Of a stretch of 8,168 nucleotides of DNA, positions 1 to 7,280 are shown piece by piece. This DNA comes from Bacteroidales bacterium (GTDB lineage: Bacteria; Bacteroidota; Bacteroidia; Bacteroidales; UBA932), in contig JAFYIK010000060.1 in the NCBI GenBank assembly GCA_017538685.1, positions 1-8,168 of the forward strand. Reading direction: 5' to 3'. How positions within the stretch are numbered: position 1 is the first letter of the stretch; each line of letters begins with the position of its first letter. Under the pieces are notes generated by a model. The model saw nothing but the letters and a program-made list of their open reading frames with translations. It did not search any database and was not told the DNA's origin. The translations under genes were made by a program, and so were the position numbers.

Positions 1-4
1 CAGG

Positions 5-3000
5 ATGCAGGTTAACGCTGCCGCCAGTGCTCTTCTCAGAAGCAGGATAGTTTCCTCACAGGAAGTATTCTGCCGGTCGCTATTTCTGTCTGCCCGCTGG
101 TTTGTGCTCTCAGAGTGTGCTGAAAAGGGCCTGCATTGTATTATACTCCCTAACAGCGAGGCGGCCGAGTACTGCGCAAACGACCTTTATAATCTGATTG
201 AGGGAGATAAGGTATTCTTCCTTCCTGCTTCGGGAGCCGGAGTTGAGCGCAGTAACTATAAATCCTCGCTCAGCGTCCAGCGTACATCCGCCGTGCAGAG
301 CATACTCGCGGCAAATAAGGATGACCTTACTATAATAGTAACCTTCCCCGAAGCACTTGCGGAGCCTATTCCACTCAGCGGGAAGATAATCGATTCGGGT
401 TTCGAACTTAAAAAGGGTCAGGAAATCCCCCACTCCGCTATAATTGAAAAACTTGCGGAACTCGGCTTCGAAAGGGTGGATTTTGTTTCATCTCCCGGAC
501 AGTTCGCCGTCAGAGGCAGCATTATAGACTTATTCTCTTATTCAGACAGCGAGGCGGTCCGCATATCTTTCTGGGGCGACGAGATAGAGAACATCCGTAT
601 CTTCAACTGCAACACGCAGCTTTCCGGCGGGGAAGTGCCGGAAGTGAAGGTGATGTCCGATATGGTCTGCAACCCTGAATCGGCATCACAGAATATTCTG
701 GCGGCTCTTCCGGAATACTCTATCCTATGGCTGGATTCCTCCGATATGTATAAGGAGAAGGAATTCTTCCCGCTCACAGAGAGGTTTAAGCGAGTTTTTC
801 TCGAGATTCCTATCGACCGTAAAGACGCAGACGCGGTGCAGTTCCACATCTCCCCCCAGCCGGTATTCAATAAGAATTTCGAACTCTTCACCGCCGACAT
901 CCGCACCAGGATGGAAGGCGGCTATAAAGTGCTCATCTACGGCGAAAAACAGTCCCAGACCGACCGTCTTCGGAAGATACTCGAAGAAGAGCGCTGCCCG
1001 CTTCCTGAGTTTATCACCGAAAAGAACATCCACAACGGCTTCATCGATGAAGAAGCGAAGGTCTGCCATTACACCGACCACGAAATTTTCGACCGCTTCC
1101 ACCGGGTGTCCATACGCCGTTCGGTGGAAAAGACGGAGCAACTTACCCTGAACGACCTCGGTTCGTTCAATATAGGGGATTATATAGTCCATATCGACCA
1201 CGGAGTGGGCGTGTTCGGCGGTCTCGTGCGCATAAAGGACGACTATGGCCGGATGAAGGAGGTCGTGAAACTGACCTACAAAGACGGCGACGTGGTGTTC
1301 GTTTCCGTGCACGCCCTGCATAAGATATCCCGCTTCCGCACCGCCGACGGCGAGCCGCCACGTATCAACAAACTTGGCTCGAAGACCTGGATAGCGCTCA
1401 AGAACGGCGCTAAAAACAAGGTTAAGGACATAGCGAAGGAACTCATCCAGCTCTATGCCAAGCGCCGCGCGTCCAAAGGCTTTGCCTTCTCGGCCGATTC
1501 TTACCTGCAGACAGAGCTCGAATCGTCGTTTATGTATGAGGACACTCCCGATCAGGAGGAGGCCACCCGCGCAGTGAAGCGCGATATGGAGGAAAGTTTC
1601 CCTATGGACCGCCTGATCTGCGGCGACGTGGGCTTCGGAAAAACGGAAATCGCCATCCGGGCAGCGTTCAAGGCAGCTACCGACGGCAAGCAGGTGGCAG
1701 TGCTCGTGCCCACTACCATCCTCGCCCTGCAGCATTATACCACCTTCAGCTCGCGCCTTGCTTCCTTCCCCGTGAGGGTGGATTACGTCAGCCGCCTGCG
1801 TACCCCGAAGGAACTGACCGCCATCAAGAAGGACCTGGTAGAAGGGAAGATAGACATTATAATCGGCACCCATAAACTGCTCGGCGACGGCTTTGAATTC
1901 AAAGACCTTGGTCTGCTGGTGGTGGACGAAGAGCAGAAGTTCGGCGTTTCCGCAAAGGAAAAGCTGCGCCAGCTTCGCGCGGAGGTGGATACTCTCACGC
2001 TCACGGCCACCCCTATCCCGCGTACCCTGCAGTTCTCTCTGCTCGGCGCGCGCGACCTCAGCATCATCGCCACCCCGCCGGCAAACCGCATCCCCATCCA
2101 GACCGAAATAATCCTCTTCGACGAAAAGGAGATAAAATCCATAATAGAGTATGAGCTGAACCGCGGCGGGCAGGTGTTTTTCCTGCACAATAACGTGGAA
2201 CAACTCGAGAGCATTGCCGAAATCCTCCGCCGCCTGGTGCCCGATATGAGGATATGCATCGCCCACGGGCAGATGGCGGCAAAGGAACTTGAGGACAAGA
2301 TGCTGGATTTCATCCGCGGCGACTACGACCTGCTTCTCTGCACCACCATCATCGAGAACGGCCTGGACATCCCGAATGCGAACACTATCATCATCAACCA
2401 CGCGCAGAACATAGGCCTGAGCGACCTGCATCAGCTGCGCGGCAGGGTAGGCCGCTCGAACAGAAAGGCGTTCTGCTACCTGATAGTACCTCCGCTCGTC
2501 AGCATCACGGACGACGCCTGCAAGCGCCTTAAGGCCATAGAGGAGTTCTCCGACCTCGGCAGCGGCTTCAACATAGCTATGCAGGATCTGGACATACGCG
2601 GAGCTGGCAACCTGCTCGGCGCGGAGCAGAGCGGTTTCATTATGGATATGGGCTATGAAACCTATCAGAAGATACTGGCCGAGGCTATGGAGGAGCTGGG
2701 AATCGAGAGCGGAGGTTCGGTCGGAGGGCGCGCGGACACCCGCTTCAGGGCGGATTGCACGGTGGAAACCGACCAGCCTGCGTTCATCCCGGACGACTAT
2801 ATCGACATCACGGCGGAGAAGATACGCATCTACAAGCAGCTCGACTCTATGAACTCCGAAAAGGAGATAGACCGTTTCCACACCCAGCTCGCCGACCGTT
2901 TCGGAGAGACGCCGACGGAGGCGGACAACCTGTTCAACGTGGTGAAAATCAGAAATCTGGGCGGCTCGCTCGGCTTCGAGAAGGTGATTATCAAGAACGG

Positions 3001-3193
3001 AATGCTTATCTGTTTCTTCCTCTCGAACGCGCTGTCGCCTTACTATAAGAGCGAGCAGTTTAGCCAGCTTCTCGTAAGGATAGGGAACAACTCTCCTTTC
3101 ACCTTGAAACAGACCGACGGAAAGCTGAAGATTATCACCAGAGGCATAGATTCTACCGAAGCAGCGCTTCGGGCATTGAAGAAGTTGCAATAA
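5..3193 (+). CDS. mfd: Transcription-repair coupling factor Mfd
   Basis: Cytoplasmic ATP-dependent DNA translocase that pushes stalled RNA polymerase off DNA and recruits UvrA, linking transcription to nucleotide excision repair. The 1062-residue product shows the family order. The UvrB-like N-terminal module has SSPGQFAVRGSIID near residues 162-175. The CarD-like RNA-polymerase-interacting domain starts near 390 (IGDYIVHIDHGVGVFGG). The RecG-like motor has Walker A G540-T547 (GDVGFGKT), Walker B DEEQ at 641-644, TATPIPRTL at 667-675 and motif VI QLRGRVGR at 810-817. RGAGNLLG (865-872) is the translocation motif, followed by the C-terminal regulatory domain. Walker A Lys to DEEQ is 95 residues, as in E. 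coli Mfd. All motor motifs look intact. The frame is open to the left edge, and the N-terminus seems roughly 10-20 residues shorter than Bacteroides homologues as I recall them, so the true start may lie just outside the window. The first 480 bases are about 51% GC, against about 59% in the motor region; I read this as ordinary variation. Confidence 0.97.
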   Translation: MQVNAAASALLRSRIVSSQEVFCRSLFLSARWFVLSECAEKGLHCIILPNSEAAEYCANDLYNLIEGDKVFFLPASGAGVERSNYKSSLSVQRTSAVQSILAANKDDLTIIVTFPEALAEPIPLSGKIIDSGFELKKGQEIPHSAIIEKLAELGFERVDFVSSPGQFAVRGSIIDLFSYSDSEAVRISFWGDEIENIRIFNCNTQLSGGEVPEVKVMSDMVCNPESASQNILAALPEYSILWLDSSDMYKEKEFFPLTERFKRVFLEIPIDRKDADAVQFHISPQPVFNKNFELFTADIRTRMEGGYKVLIYGEKQSQTDRLRKILEEERCPLPEFITEKNIHNGFIDEEAKVCHYTDHEIFDRFHRVSIRRSVEKTEQLTLNDLGSFNIGDYIVHIDHGVGVFGGLVRIKDDYGRMKEVVKLTYKDGDVVFVSVHALHKISRFRTADGEPPRINKLGSKTWIALKNGAKNKVKDIAKELIQLYAKRRASKGFAFSADSYLQTELESSFMYEDTPDQEEATRAVKRDMEESFPMDRLICGDVGFGKTEIAIRAAFKAATDGKQVAVLVPTTILALQHYTTFSSRLASFPVRVDYVSRLRTPKELTAIKKDLVEGKIDIIIGTHKLLGDGFEFKDLGLLVVDEEQKFGVSAKEKLRQLRAEVDTLTLTATPIPRTLQFSLLGARDLSIIATPPANRIPIQTEIILFDEKEIKSIIEYELNRGGQVFFLHNNVEQLESIAEILRRLVPDMRICIAHGQMAAKELEDKMLDFIRGDYDLLLCTTIIENGLDIPNANTIIINHAQNIGLSDLHQLRGRVGRSNRKAFCYLIVPPLVSITDDACKRLKAIEEFSDLGSGFNIAMQDLDIRGAGNLLGAEQSGFIMDMGYETYQKILAEAMEELGIESGGSVGGRADTRFRADCTVETDQPAFIPDDYIDITAEKIRIYKQLDSMNSEKEIDRFHTQLADRFGETPTEADNLFNVVKIRNLGGSLGFEKVIIKNGMLICFFLSNALSPYYKSEQFSQLLVRIGNNSPFTLKQTDGKLKIITRGIDSTEAALRALKKLQ

Positions 3194-3206
3194 ATTATTA
3201 AATTTG
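3175..3206 (+). promoter_or_regulatory. Predicted Bacteroidota-type promoter for coaX
   Basis: A perfect match to the Bacteroidota -7 element TAnnTTTG (TAAATTTG) lies at 3199-3206, in the short gap after mfd. ATTG at 3175-3178, one mismatch from the -33 TTTG, sits 20 nt upstream, which is the expected spacing. Transcription would start near 3210, only about 8 nt before the coaX ATG. The -33 half lies inside the end of mfd. Such short motifs can occur by chance in AT-rich gaps, so this is a prediction. Confidence 0.45.
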
Positions 3207-3217
3207 TCGGCTTGAGT

Positions 3218-3940
3218 ATGGCGAATCTTCTCATCGAGATCGGTAACACGGCGCTTAAGGCCGCCTGGGCCGAGGGGAAAACCCTCGGAAAGACGGTCCG
3301 CTACCAGGGCGAAAAGCTCCTGGGCTTTCTCGTTGGGACGCTGCTGGCAAAGGAAAAACCGGAGGTTCTGGTGCTGGCGTCGGTGCGCGATATCCCAGAA
3401 GAGGATATCAGGGAGATATGCGAAAGGTGCGGGCAGTTGGTCCTGATAGACCGCAATCACCCCGCAATCCTGAGGGCCTATGGCCTTCCGGAGTACCTAT
3501 CCCCCTCGCGTGCTGCCGGCATAATCGCGGCGAGGGAGCTGTTCAAGGGCAAGCCCTGCCTGGTCTTCGACTTCGGCACTGTGCTCTCGATAGACTCCGT
3601 CTCCGCGGAAGGAACCTACCTGGGAGGAAACCTCTCGCTCGGATGCCGCACCCGATTCAAGGCTCTCAACCGTTATTCCAGGGCGCTTCCGCTGGTGGAC
3701 ACACCGCTCGATCCGCCCGCAATAGGCTCTTCTGAGACCAGCGGAATCGAGGCCGGAGTGATTTCGGGCATAGTGTTTGAAGTTGACGGGTACATAGCCG
3801 GCGCCCCCGGCAGTGTGGTAGTGTTCACGGGAGGAGACGCAAGTTACTTTGCAAAGCAGACAAAGAACTCCATATTCGTGGTCACAAACCTTGTTTTAAT
3901 GGGTTTGGCAACCATTTCGGAAGATTATGACAGGAAGTAG
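3218..3940 (+). CDS. coaX: CoaX-family (type III pantothenate kinase-like) protein with altered active-site residues
   Basis: By family, this would phosphorylate pantothenate in the first step of coenzyme A synthesis, in the cytoplasm. Family signatures visible in the 240-residue product (ATG start) are IGNT at 8-11 (phosphate motif 1), a helix ending AARELF, DFGTVLSID at 118-126 (phosphate motif 2), YLGGNLSLG, the RFKAL helix, and TGGD at 204-207 near the C-terminus. Length is normal. Several normally invariant residues differ. Glu7 stands where the catalytic Asp precedes GNT. The GxDR motif reads SPSR (95-98), so the catalytic Asp is Ser97. The GxNT motif reads GSSE (170-173), putting Glu173 in place of Thr. 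Only Asp118 of the usual acidic trio remains. The protein may be inactive, use altered chemistry, or have another role; the reading frame is intact. An in-frame TTG at 3212 is an alternative start, but ATG places the first beta strand as in homologues. The gene begins 24 nt after mfd and overlaps the next gene by 14 nt. Confidence 0.85.
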   Translation: MANLLIEIGNTALKAAWAEGKTLGKTVRYQGEKLLGFLVGTLLAKEKPEVLVLASVRDIPEEDIREICERCGQLVLIDRNHPAILRAYGLPEYLSPSRAAGIIAARELFKGKPCLVFDFGTVLSIDSVSAEGTYLGGNLSLGCRTRFKALNRYSRALPLVDTPLDPPAIGSSETSGIEAGVISGIVFEVDGYIAGAPGSVVVFTGGDASYFAKQTKNSIFVVTNLVLMGLATISEDYDRK

Positions 3941-5243
3941 GGTTAAAATAATGCTCTTGGCTTTGATGCTGCCTTTCTTCGCGGCTTACGCGGAGGACGG
4001 CGGATCGTATGCCGGTTTCACTCCTTATTCGGTGTTCGGAATCGGCGAACTTATGATGCCCGGAACAGCATACAACAAAACTATGGGCGGAGTGGGTATA
4101 GCCTCACGCAACCACCGCTATGTGAACGTGCTGAACCCTGCGGCCATCACTGCCCGCGACTCCCTCGCCTTTATGTCTGATTACTCGATCTACGAAACCA
4201 ACAAGATCCTGAGGCAGGGCGATATGGTGTCGGCGAACAACCTGTTCAATATCAACAACTTCCTCATCTCGTTCCCGCTCTTCTATTCGAAGCCCGTGGA
4301 TGCGGCGATGATGGTGGGAATCAAGCCCTACAGCGCCACCGGCTATAGCTACGGCTACTACGACACCAACCCGTACGCGATTGCGACCGTCGGCAACATC
4401 GCACACTCGTACAGCGGCATAGGCAGCGTCTACCAGGCGTTCGCGACCGTTGGCTTCGAGCTTTTCGACAAAGTGTCCGTGGGCGCGGAGATGAGCCACT
4501 ACTTCGGAAACATCAAGAAAATCTATAAGGAAAACCTTGCGGATGCGGCGGCAGTCGGCTTCACGAAGACCAACGAGCTGCAGCTTAGCGCAAACTCCGC
4601 GAAGTTCGGCCTCCAGTATGAGCAGCCCCTCGGAGATAAGCTTTCGTTGGGCGTGGGCGCGGTCTACGGACTGGATGCCAGGCTCGGCGGCCGTATGATC
4701 AACACCGTGTCCGGAGTGAGCGAGAGCAAGGATACCACCAATCTCCGCTCGGCGGGCAGGCTTTATCTGGCGGGAGAGATGGGAGCCGGCGTCAGCATCA
4801 GCTACGGCGGAAAGTTCAGGGCGGAAGTGGACTACACCCGTTCGGACTGGTCCAACAGTGGTTTCATTGGCGTGGACGGCCTTGCAGTCAACGGCGCCAG
4901 CGGCCCTCTGTTCACCACCGGCCTGTCGCAATCGCTCCGTGCGGGAGTGGAATTCATCCCCAATCCGACGGACATCCGCTACTACTACAAACTCATCGCC
5001 TACAGGGCGGGAGTCTATTACACGAAAGAATATTTCAGCGTCTCAGGCAACGAAATCTACTCCAGAGGCATCACTTTGGGAGCGACCCTTCCGGTTTTCC
5101 GTTGGAACAACGGCCTTACCATAGGAATGGAACTGGGGCAGAGAGGCTCGCTGAAAAACAATATGGTCCGTGAAACCTACGTAGGCTTCAGCCTGGGAAT
5201 TAATCTCTTCGACGTGTGGTTCCAGAAACCGATGTATGAATAA
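3927..5243 (+). CDS. Outer-membrane beta-barrel protein, FadL/OmpP1-like, Bacteroidales type
   Basis: A 438-residue secreted protein. Residues 1-22 form a signal peptide: basic start with Arg5 and Lys7, a hydrophobic run, then a predicted cut after AYA (A22|E23). The mature N-terminus has TPYSVFGIGEL and MGGVGIASRN followed by NVLNPAA, a pattern I recognise from uncharacterised Bacteroidetes barrels distantly like the FadL/OmpP1 fatty-acid porins. The remainder alternates short polar turns with aromatic/glycine-rich amphipathic strands. A conserved-looking block starts at Y359 (YRAGVYYTKEY), with GITLGATLPVF shortly after. The last strand (YVGFSLGINLFDVWF) is followed by a short polar tail, so there is no terminal Phe. 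The start at 3927 is preferred because the next Met (3951) would drop the basic residues of the signal peptide. The 14-nt overlap with coaX suggests translational coupling. The substrate is unknown; transport of a hydrophobic molecule is only a guess from the fold. Confidence 0.85.
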   Translation: MTGSRVKIMLLALMLPFFAAYAEDGGSYAGFTPYSVFGIGELMMPGTAYNKTMGGVGIASRNHRYVNVLNPAAITARDSLAFMSDYSIYETNKILRQGDMVSANNLFNINNFLISFPLFYSKPVDAAMMVGIKPYSATGYSYGYYDTNPYAIATVGNIAHSYSGIGSVYQAFATVGFELFDKVSVGAEMSHYFGNIKKIYKENLADAAAVGFTKTNELQLSANSAKFGLQYEQPLGDKLSLGVGAVYGLDARLGGRMINTVSGVSESKDTTNLRSAGRLYLAGEMGAGVSISYGGKFRAEVDYTRSDWSNSGFIGVDGLAVNGASGPLFTTGLSQSLRAGVEFIPNPTDIRYYYKLIAYRAGVYYTKEYFSVSGNEIYSRGITLGATLPVFRWNNGLTIGMELGQRGSLKNNMVRETYVGFSLGINLFDVWFQKPMYE

Positions 5244-5260
5244 AACAAAGTTTTAAGGAT

Positions 5261-6589
5261 ATGAAAAGACTGATTATCGCAATCCTGGCAATCGCCACCC
5301 TCGGTGCGGGCAATATGTTCGCACAGGGAAAGTACGGTGCCGACAGCGCCGAGTGCATCAAGTACCTTTCGTACTACAAAGAGTACTTCAAGCAGAAGAA
5401 TTACGACTCCGCCACCCCGAACTGGCGCGAGGCATTCAAGGTTTGCCCTCCTACGGCGAACCAGACTATGCTTGTGGACGGAACCGCCATTATGCGTAAG
5501 CTCATCTCGAAGAACTCTAAGAATCCTGTCTACAAAGCCCAGCTCATCGACTCCCTGATGATGATCCACGACATACGTATCGAGTATTATCCGAAGTACG
5601 GAGTCACGGCCCGCAACAACAAAGGTCTGGATCTGGCCAACTACATCAAGGATGACAACAAGCGTCTGTATGACGGCCTGAACGAGATCATCGAGTTCAA
5701 CGAGCGCGACACCAAGCCCAGCCTCTATATCTTCAACCTCAACGCCGCCATCGAGCTCTGCAAGATCGGTATGATCGACGAAGAAGAGGTTATCGGCGTC
5801 TATGAGCGCAACTCCGGTTATCTGGATGCAGCCGAGGCGAAGACCGCGACCGACAAGGAGGCCAATGACAAAGTCCGCACGGACCTCGACAACCTCTTCG
5901 TGTCCAGCAAGCTTGCGGACTGCGACAAGATCATCGCCCTCTACGGTCCTCGTTTCGAGGCTGATCCTTCGGATGCAGACTTCGCATCGAAGGTGGTCAG
6001 GATTATGTCTTCCGCAGAAGACTGTATGGACAACAACCTGTTCATCGCGGCCGCCACGACCGTCTACAACGCCAACCCCAGCGCCGCTTCCGCAAAGATG
6101 CTTTATCAGCTTAACGCCGCCCAGGGCAAGGTAGACCTCGCCATCAAGTATATGGATGAGGCCATCGCAGCCGAGGATTCCGACGCCGAGATGGACGCCG
6201 ATCTCTACTATGAGCTCGCAGTCTATGCCTACAAATCCGGCCGTCCTCAGATTGCCGAGTCTTCCGCAAAGCGTTCGGTCGCCATCACCGGCCGCAACGA
6301 CCTCAAGGGCAAGAACTATATGCTTCTCGCCACCGTGTGGGGCAACGTCCGCTGCGAAGGCAACGAGATTGCAGTCCGCGCTCCCTATTGGGTAGCGGTA
6401 GACTTCCTTGAGAAGGCAAAGCGCGCCGACACTTCCCTCACCGAAGAGGCCAACAAGATGATCGCCCAGTTCCGCCAGTACTATCCTACTGCCGCAGATG
6501 CCTTTATGTATGACGTAAAGGAAGGCGACTCTTACACAGTCAGCTGCGGAGCATTCCGCGAGACCACGACAGTCAAGACCCAGAAGTAA
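5261..6589 (+). CDS. Secreted TPR-like helical repeat protein, Cys-rich, function unknown
   Basis: A 442-residue exported protein with a signal peptide at residues 1-21 (MKR, hydrophobic core, cut in MFA|QGKY), probably periplasmic because no lipobox or second membrane segment follows. The mature part is almost entirely helical. TPR-like units are visible near 35-62 (YYKEYFKQKNYDSATPNW then AF), near 270-306 (AQGKVDLAIKYMDEAI) and near 312-345 (YYELAVYAYKSGRPQIAESS). The C-terminal 75 residues (APYWVAVDFLEKAK, then a short beta-like tail with YTVSCGAFRETTT) resemble a conserved Bacteroidales family of unknown role, by recollection. Seven cysteines occur (32, 62, 167, 221, 255, 365, 429), many for a periplasmic protein, suggesting disulfides. 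It starts 17 nt after the barrel gene, in an A/T-rich gap, and ends 4 nt before lptC. TPR arrays usually bind other proteins, so a scaffold for the barrel or the LPS-export bridge is possible but unproven. Confidence 0.82.
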   Translation: MKRLIIAILAIATLGAGNMFAQGKYGADSAECIKYLSYYKEYFKQKNYDSATPNWREAFKVCPPTANQTMLVDGTAIMRKLISKNSKNPVYKAQLIDSLMMIHDIRIEYYPKYGVTARNNKGLDLANYIKDDNKRLYDGLNEIIEFNERDTKPSLYIFNLNAAIELCKIGMIDEEEVIGVYERNSGYLDAAEAKTATDKEANDKVRTDLDNLFVSSKLADCDKIIALYGPRFEADPSDADFASKVVRIMSSAEDCMDNNLFIAAATTVYNANPSAASAKMLYQLNAAQGKVDLAIKYMDEAIAAEDSDAEMDADLYYELAVYAYKSGRPQIAESSAKRSVAITGRNDLKGKNYMLLATVWGNVRCEGNEIAVRAPYWVAVDFLEKAKRADTSLTEEANKMIAQFRQYYPTAADAFMYDVKEGDSYTVSCGAFRETTTVKTQK

Positions 6590-6593
6590 ACTG

Positions 6594-7223
6594 TTGAAAA
6601 CTGTCCGGCATATCACGACCAAGGCAACCGCTTTACTTGCGGTTGCTTTTGTCGTTTTCGGGTGCGGAGGAAAGCTCAAGGAAGCGGACAAGATTAACCT
6701 CGCCGAGACCCCAGTGCAGGTTGTGAACGATATGTTCGCCGTGAACACGGAAAACGGGGTGGTGAAGCAGCGTTTCGAGTCAGCCGTGATGCACAAGTTC
6801 GTCACGGACTCCCTGGACTACGACCTCTTCCCGGAAGGCCTTCAGGTCTACGGTTACACTGAGGAGGGTCTGCTGGAGACCATCATCCTGGCCGACAAGG
6901 CCAAGCACGTGGCGGCGGGCAAGCGTTCCCCGGGCGAGCTTTGGGAGGCGACCGGCAACGTAGTGGTGTCCAACGTGATCAAGAAAGAGACTATGGAGAC
7001 GGACACTCTCTACTGGGACCGCAAGAAAGAAGAGATCTACACCGATGCCTATGTGAAGCTCTATTCCGAGGACGGAATGATGCAGGGCTACGGTATGCGC
7101 TCGGACGACCGCGCGCGCAACGCCATCCTCCTGAGGCCCTTCGACAGCTATGGTTATTCCCAGTCGGACAGCACCACCGTGAAGATAGATTCGGTCAACT
7201 TCATCGGACCTTTGCTCAAATAA
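6594..7223 (+). CDS. lptC: LPS export ABC transporter periplasmic protein LptC (lipoprotein form)
   Basis: LptC receives LPS from the inner-membrane LptBFG transporter and passes it to the periplasmic LptA bridge. The 209-residue product matches the family. A beta-jellyroll pattern includes LYWDRKKEEIYTD preceded by GNVVVSN, then VKLYSEDGMMQGYGMRSD, the usual end of the domain. Instead of an N-terminal transmembrane helix retained as an anchor, it has a lipoprotein signal ending VVFGC, with Cys24 as the expected lipidated residue. Phe at -2 is unusual for a lipobox. The start is TTG at 6594. The first in-frame ATG downstream (codon 47) would remove the whole signal and lipobox, and no upstream ATG is close, so TTG is strongly favoured. 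The gene begins 4 nt after the TPR gene stop, suggesting coupled translation. The last codons overlap a predicted promoter for the next gene. Confidence 0.9.
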   Translation: MKTVRHITTKATALLAVAFVVFGCGGKLKEADKINLAETPVQVVNDMFAVNTENGVVKQRFESAVMHKFVTDSLDYDLFPEGLQVYGYTEEGLLETIILADKAKHVAAGKRSPGELWEATGNVVVSNVIKKETMETDTLYWDRKKEEIYTDAYVKLYSEDGMMQGYGMRSDDRARNAILLRPFDSYGYSQSDSTTVKIDSVNFIGPLLK

Positions 7224-7242
7224 AGAATTATTACTATCTTCG
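7211..7242 (+). promoter_or_regulatory. Predicted Bacteroidota-type promoter for the ppiD-like gene
   Basis: TTTG at 7211-7214 (inside the last codons of lptC) is followed after exactly 20 nt by TATCTTCG at 7235-7242, which matches TAnnTTTG except at one position. This is the known -33/-7 arrangement of the Bacteroidota primary sigma factor. A start near 7246 would leave a leader of about 35 nt rich in A and T (an A-rich run at 7264-7273) before the ATG at 7281, typical of translation starts in this phylum. No terminator hairpin is visible between lptC and this gene, so readthrough from the upstream operon may add to its expression. Confidence 0.6.
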
Positions 7243-7280
7243 CAGCCCAATTTCGATAATTTTAAAGAAAAAACTATCAT

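Noticed and set aside
3212..3217. TTG at 3212 as the coaX start
   Set aside because: ATG follows two codons later and places the first beta strand close to the N-terminus as in the family. TTG would also lie almost on the predicted transcription start.
725..3460. Very long open frame (911 codons) on the minus strand opposite mfd
   Set aside because: It lies antisense to a clearly real mfd gene. The translation is low-complexity, rich in Arg, Val, Leu and His, with no recognisable domain. It is the expected by-product of GC-rich third positions in mfd codons.
3844..3856. Promoter-like TTACTTTG and a 10-bp palindrome CTTTGCAAAG within coaX
   Set aside because: It lacks a -33 TTTG at the right distance and misses the A of TAnnTTTG. 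The palindrome is short and encodes Phe-Ala-Lys in the conserved end of CoaX, so chance is enough.
4104..4931. Minus-strand open frame opposite the barrel gene
   Set aside because: It is Arg/His/Val-rich with no motif, and the plus-strand barrel has a signal peptide and strand pattern that explain the sequence.
5177..6805. Long minus-strand open frame (542 codons) opposite the TPR-like gene and neighbours
   Set aside because: It is valine/glycine-rich, lacks family motifs, and crosses three well-supported plus-strand genes and their junctions. It is a shadow of codon bias.
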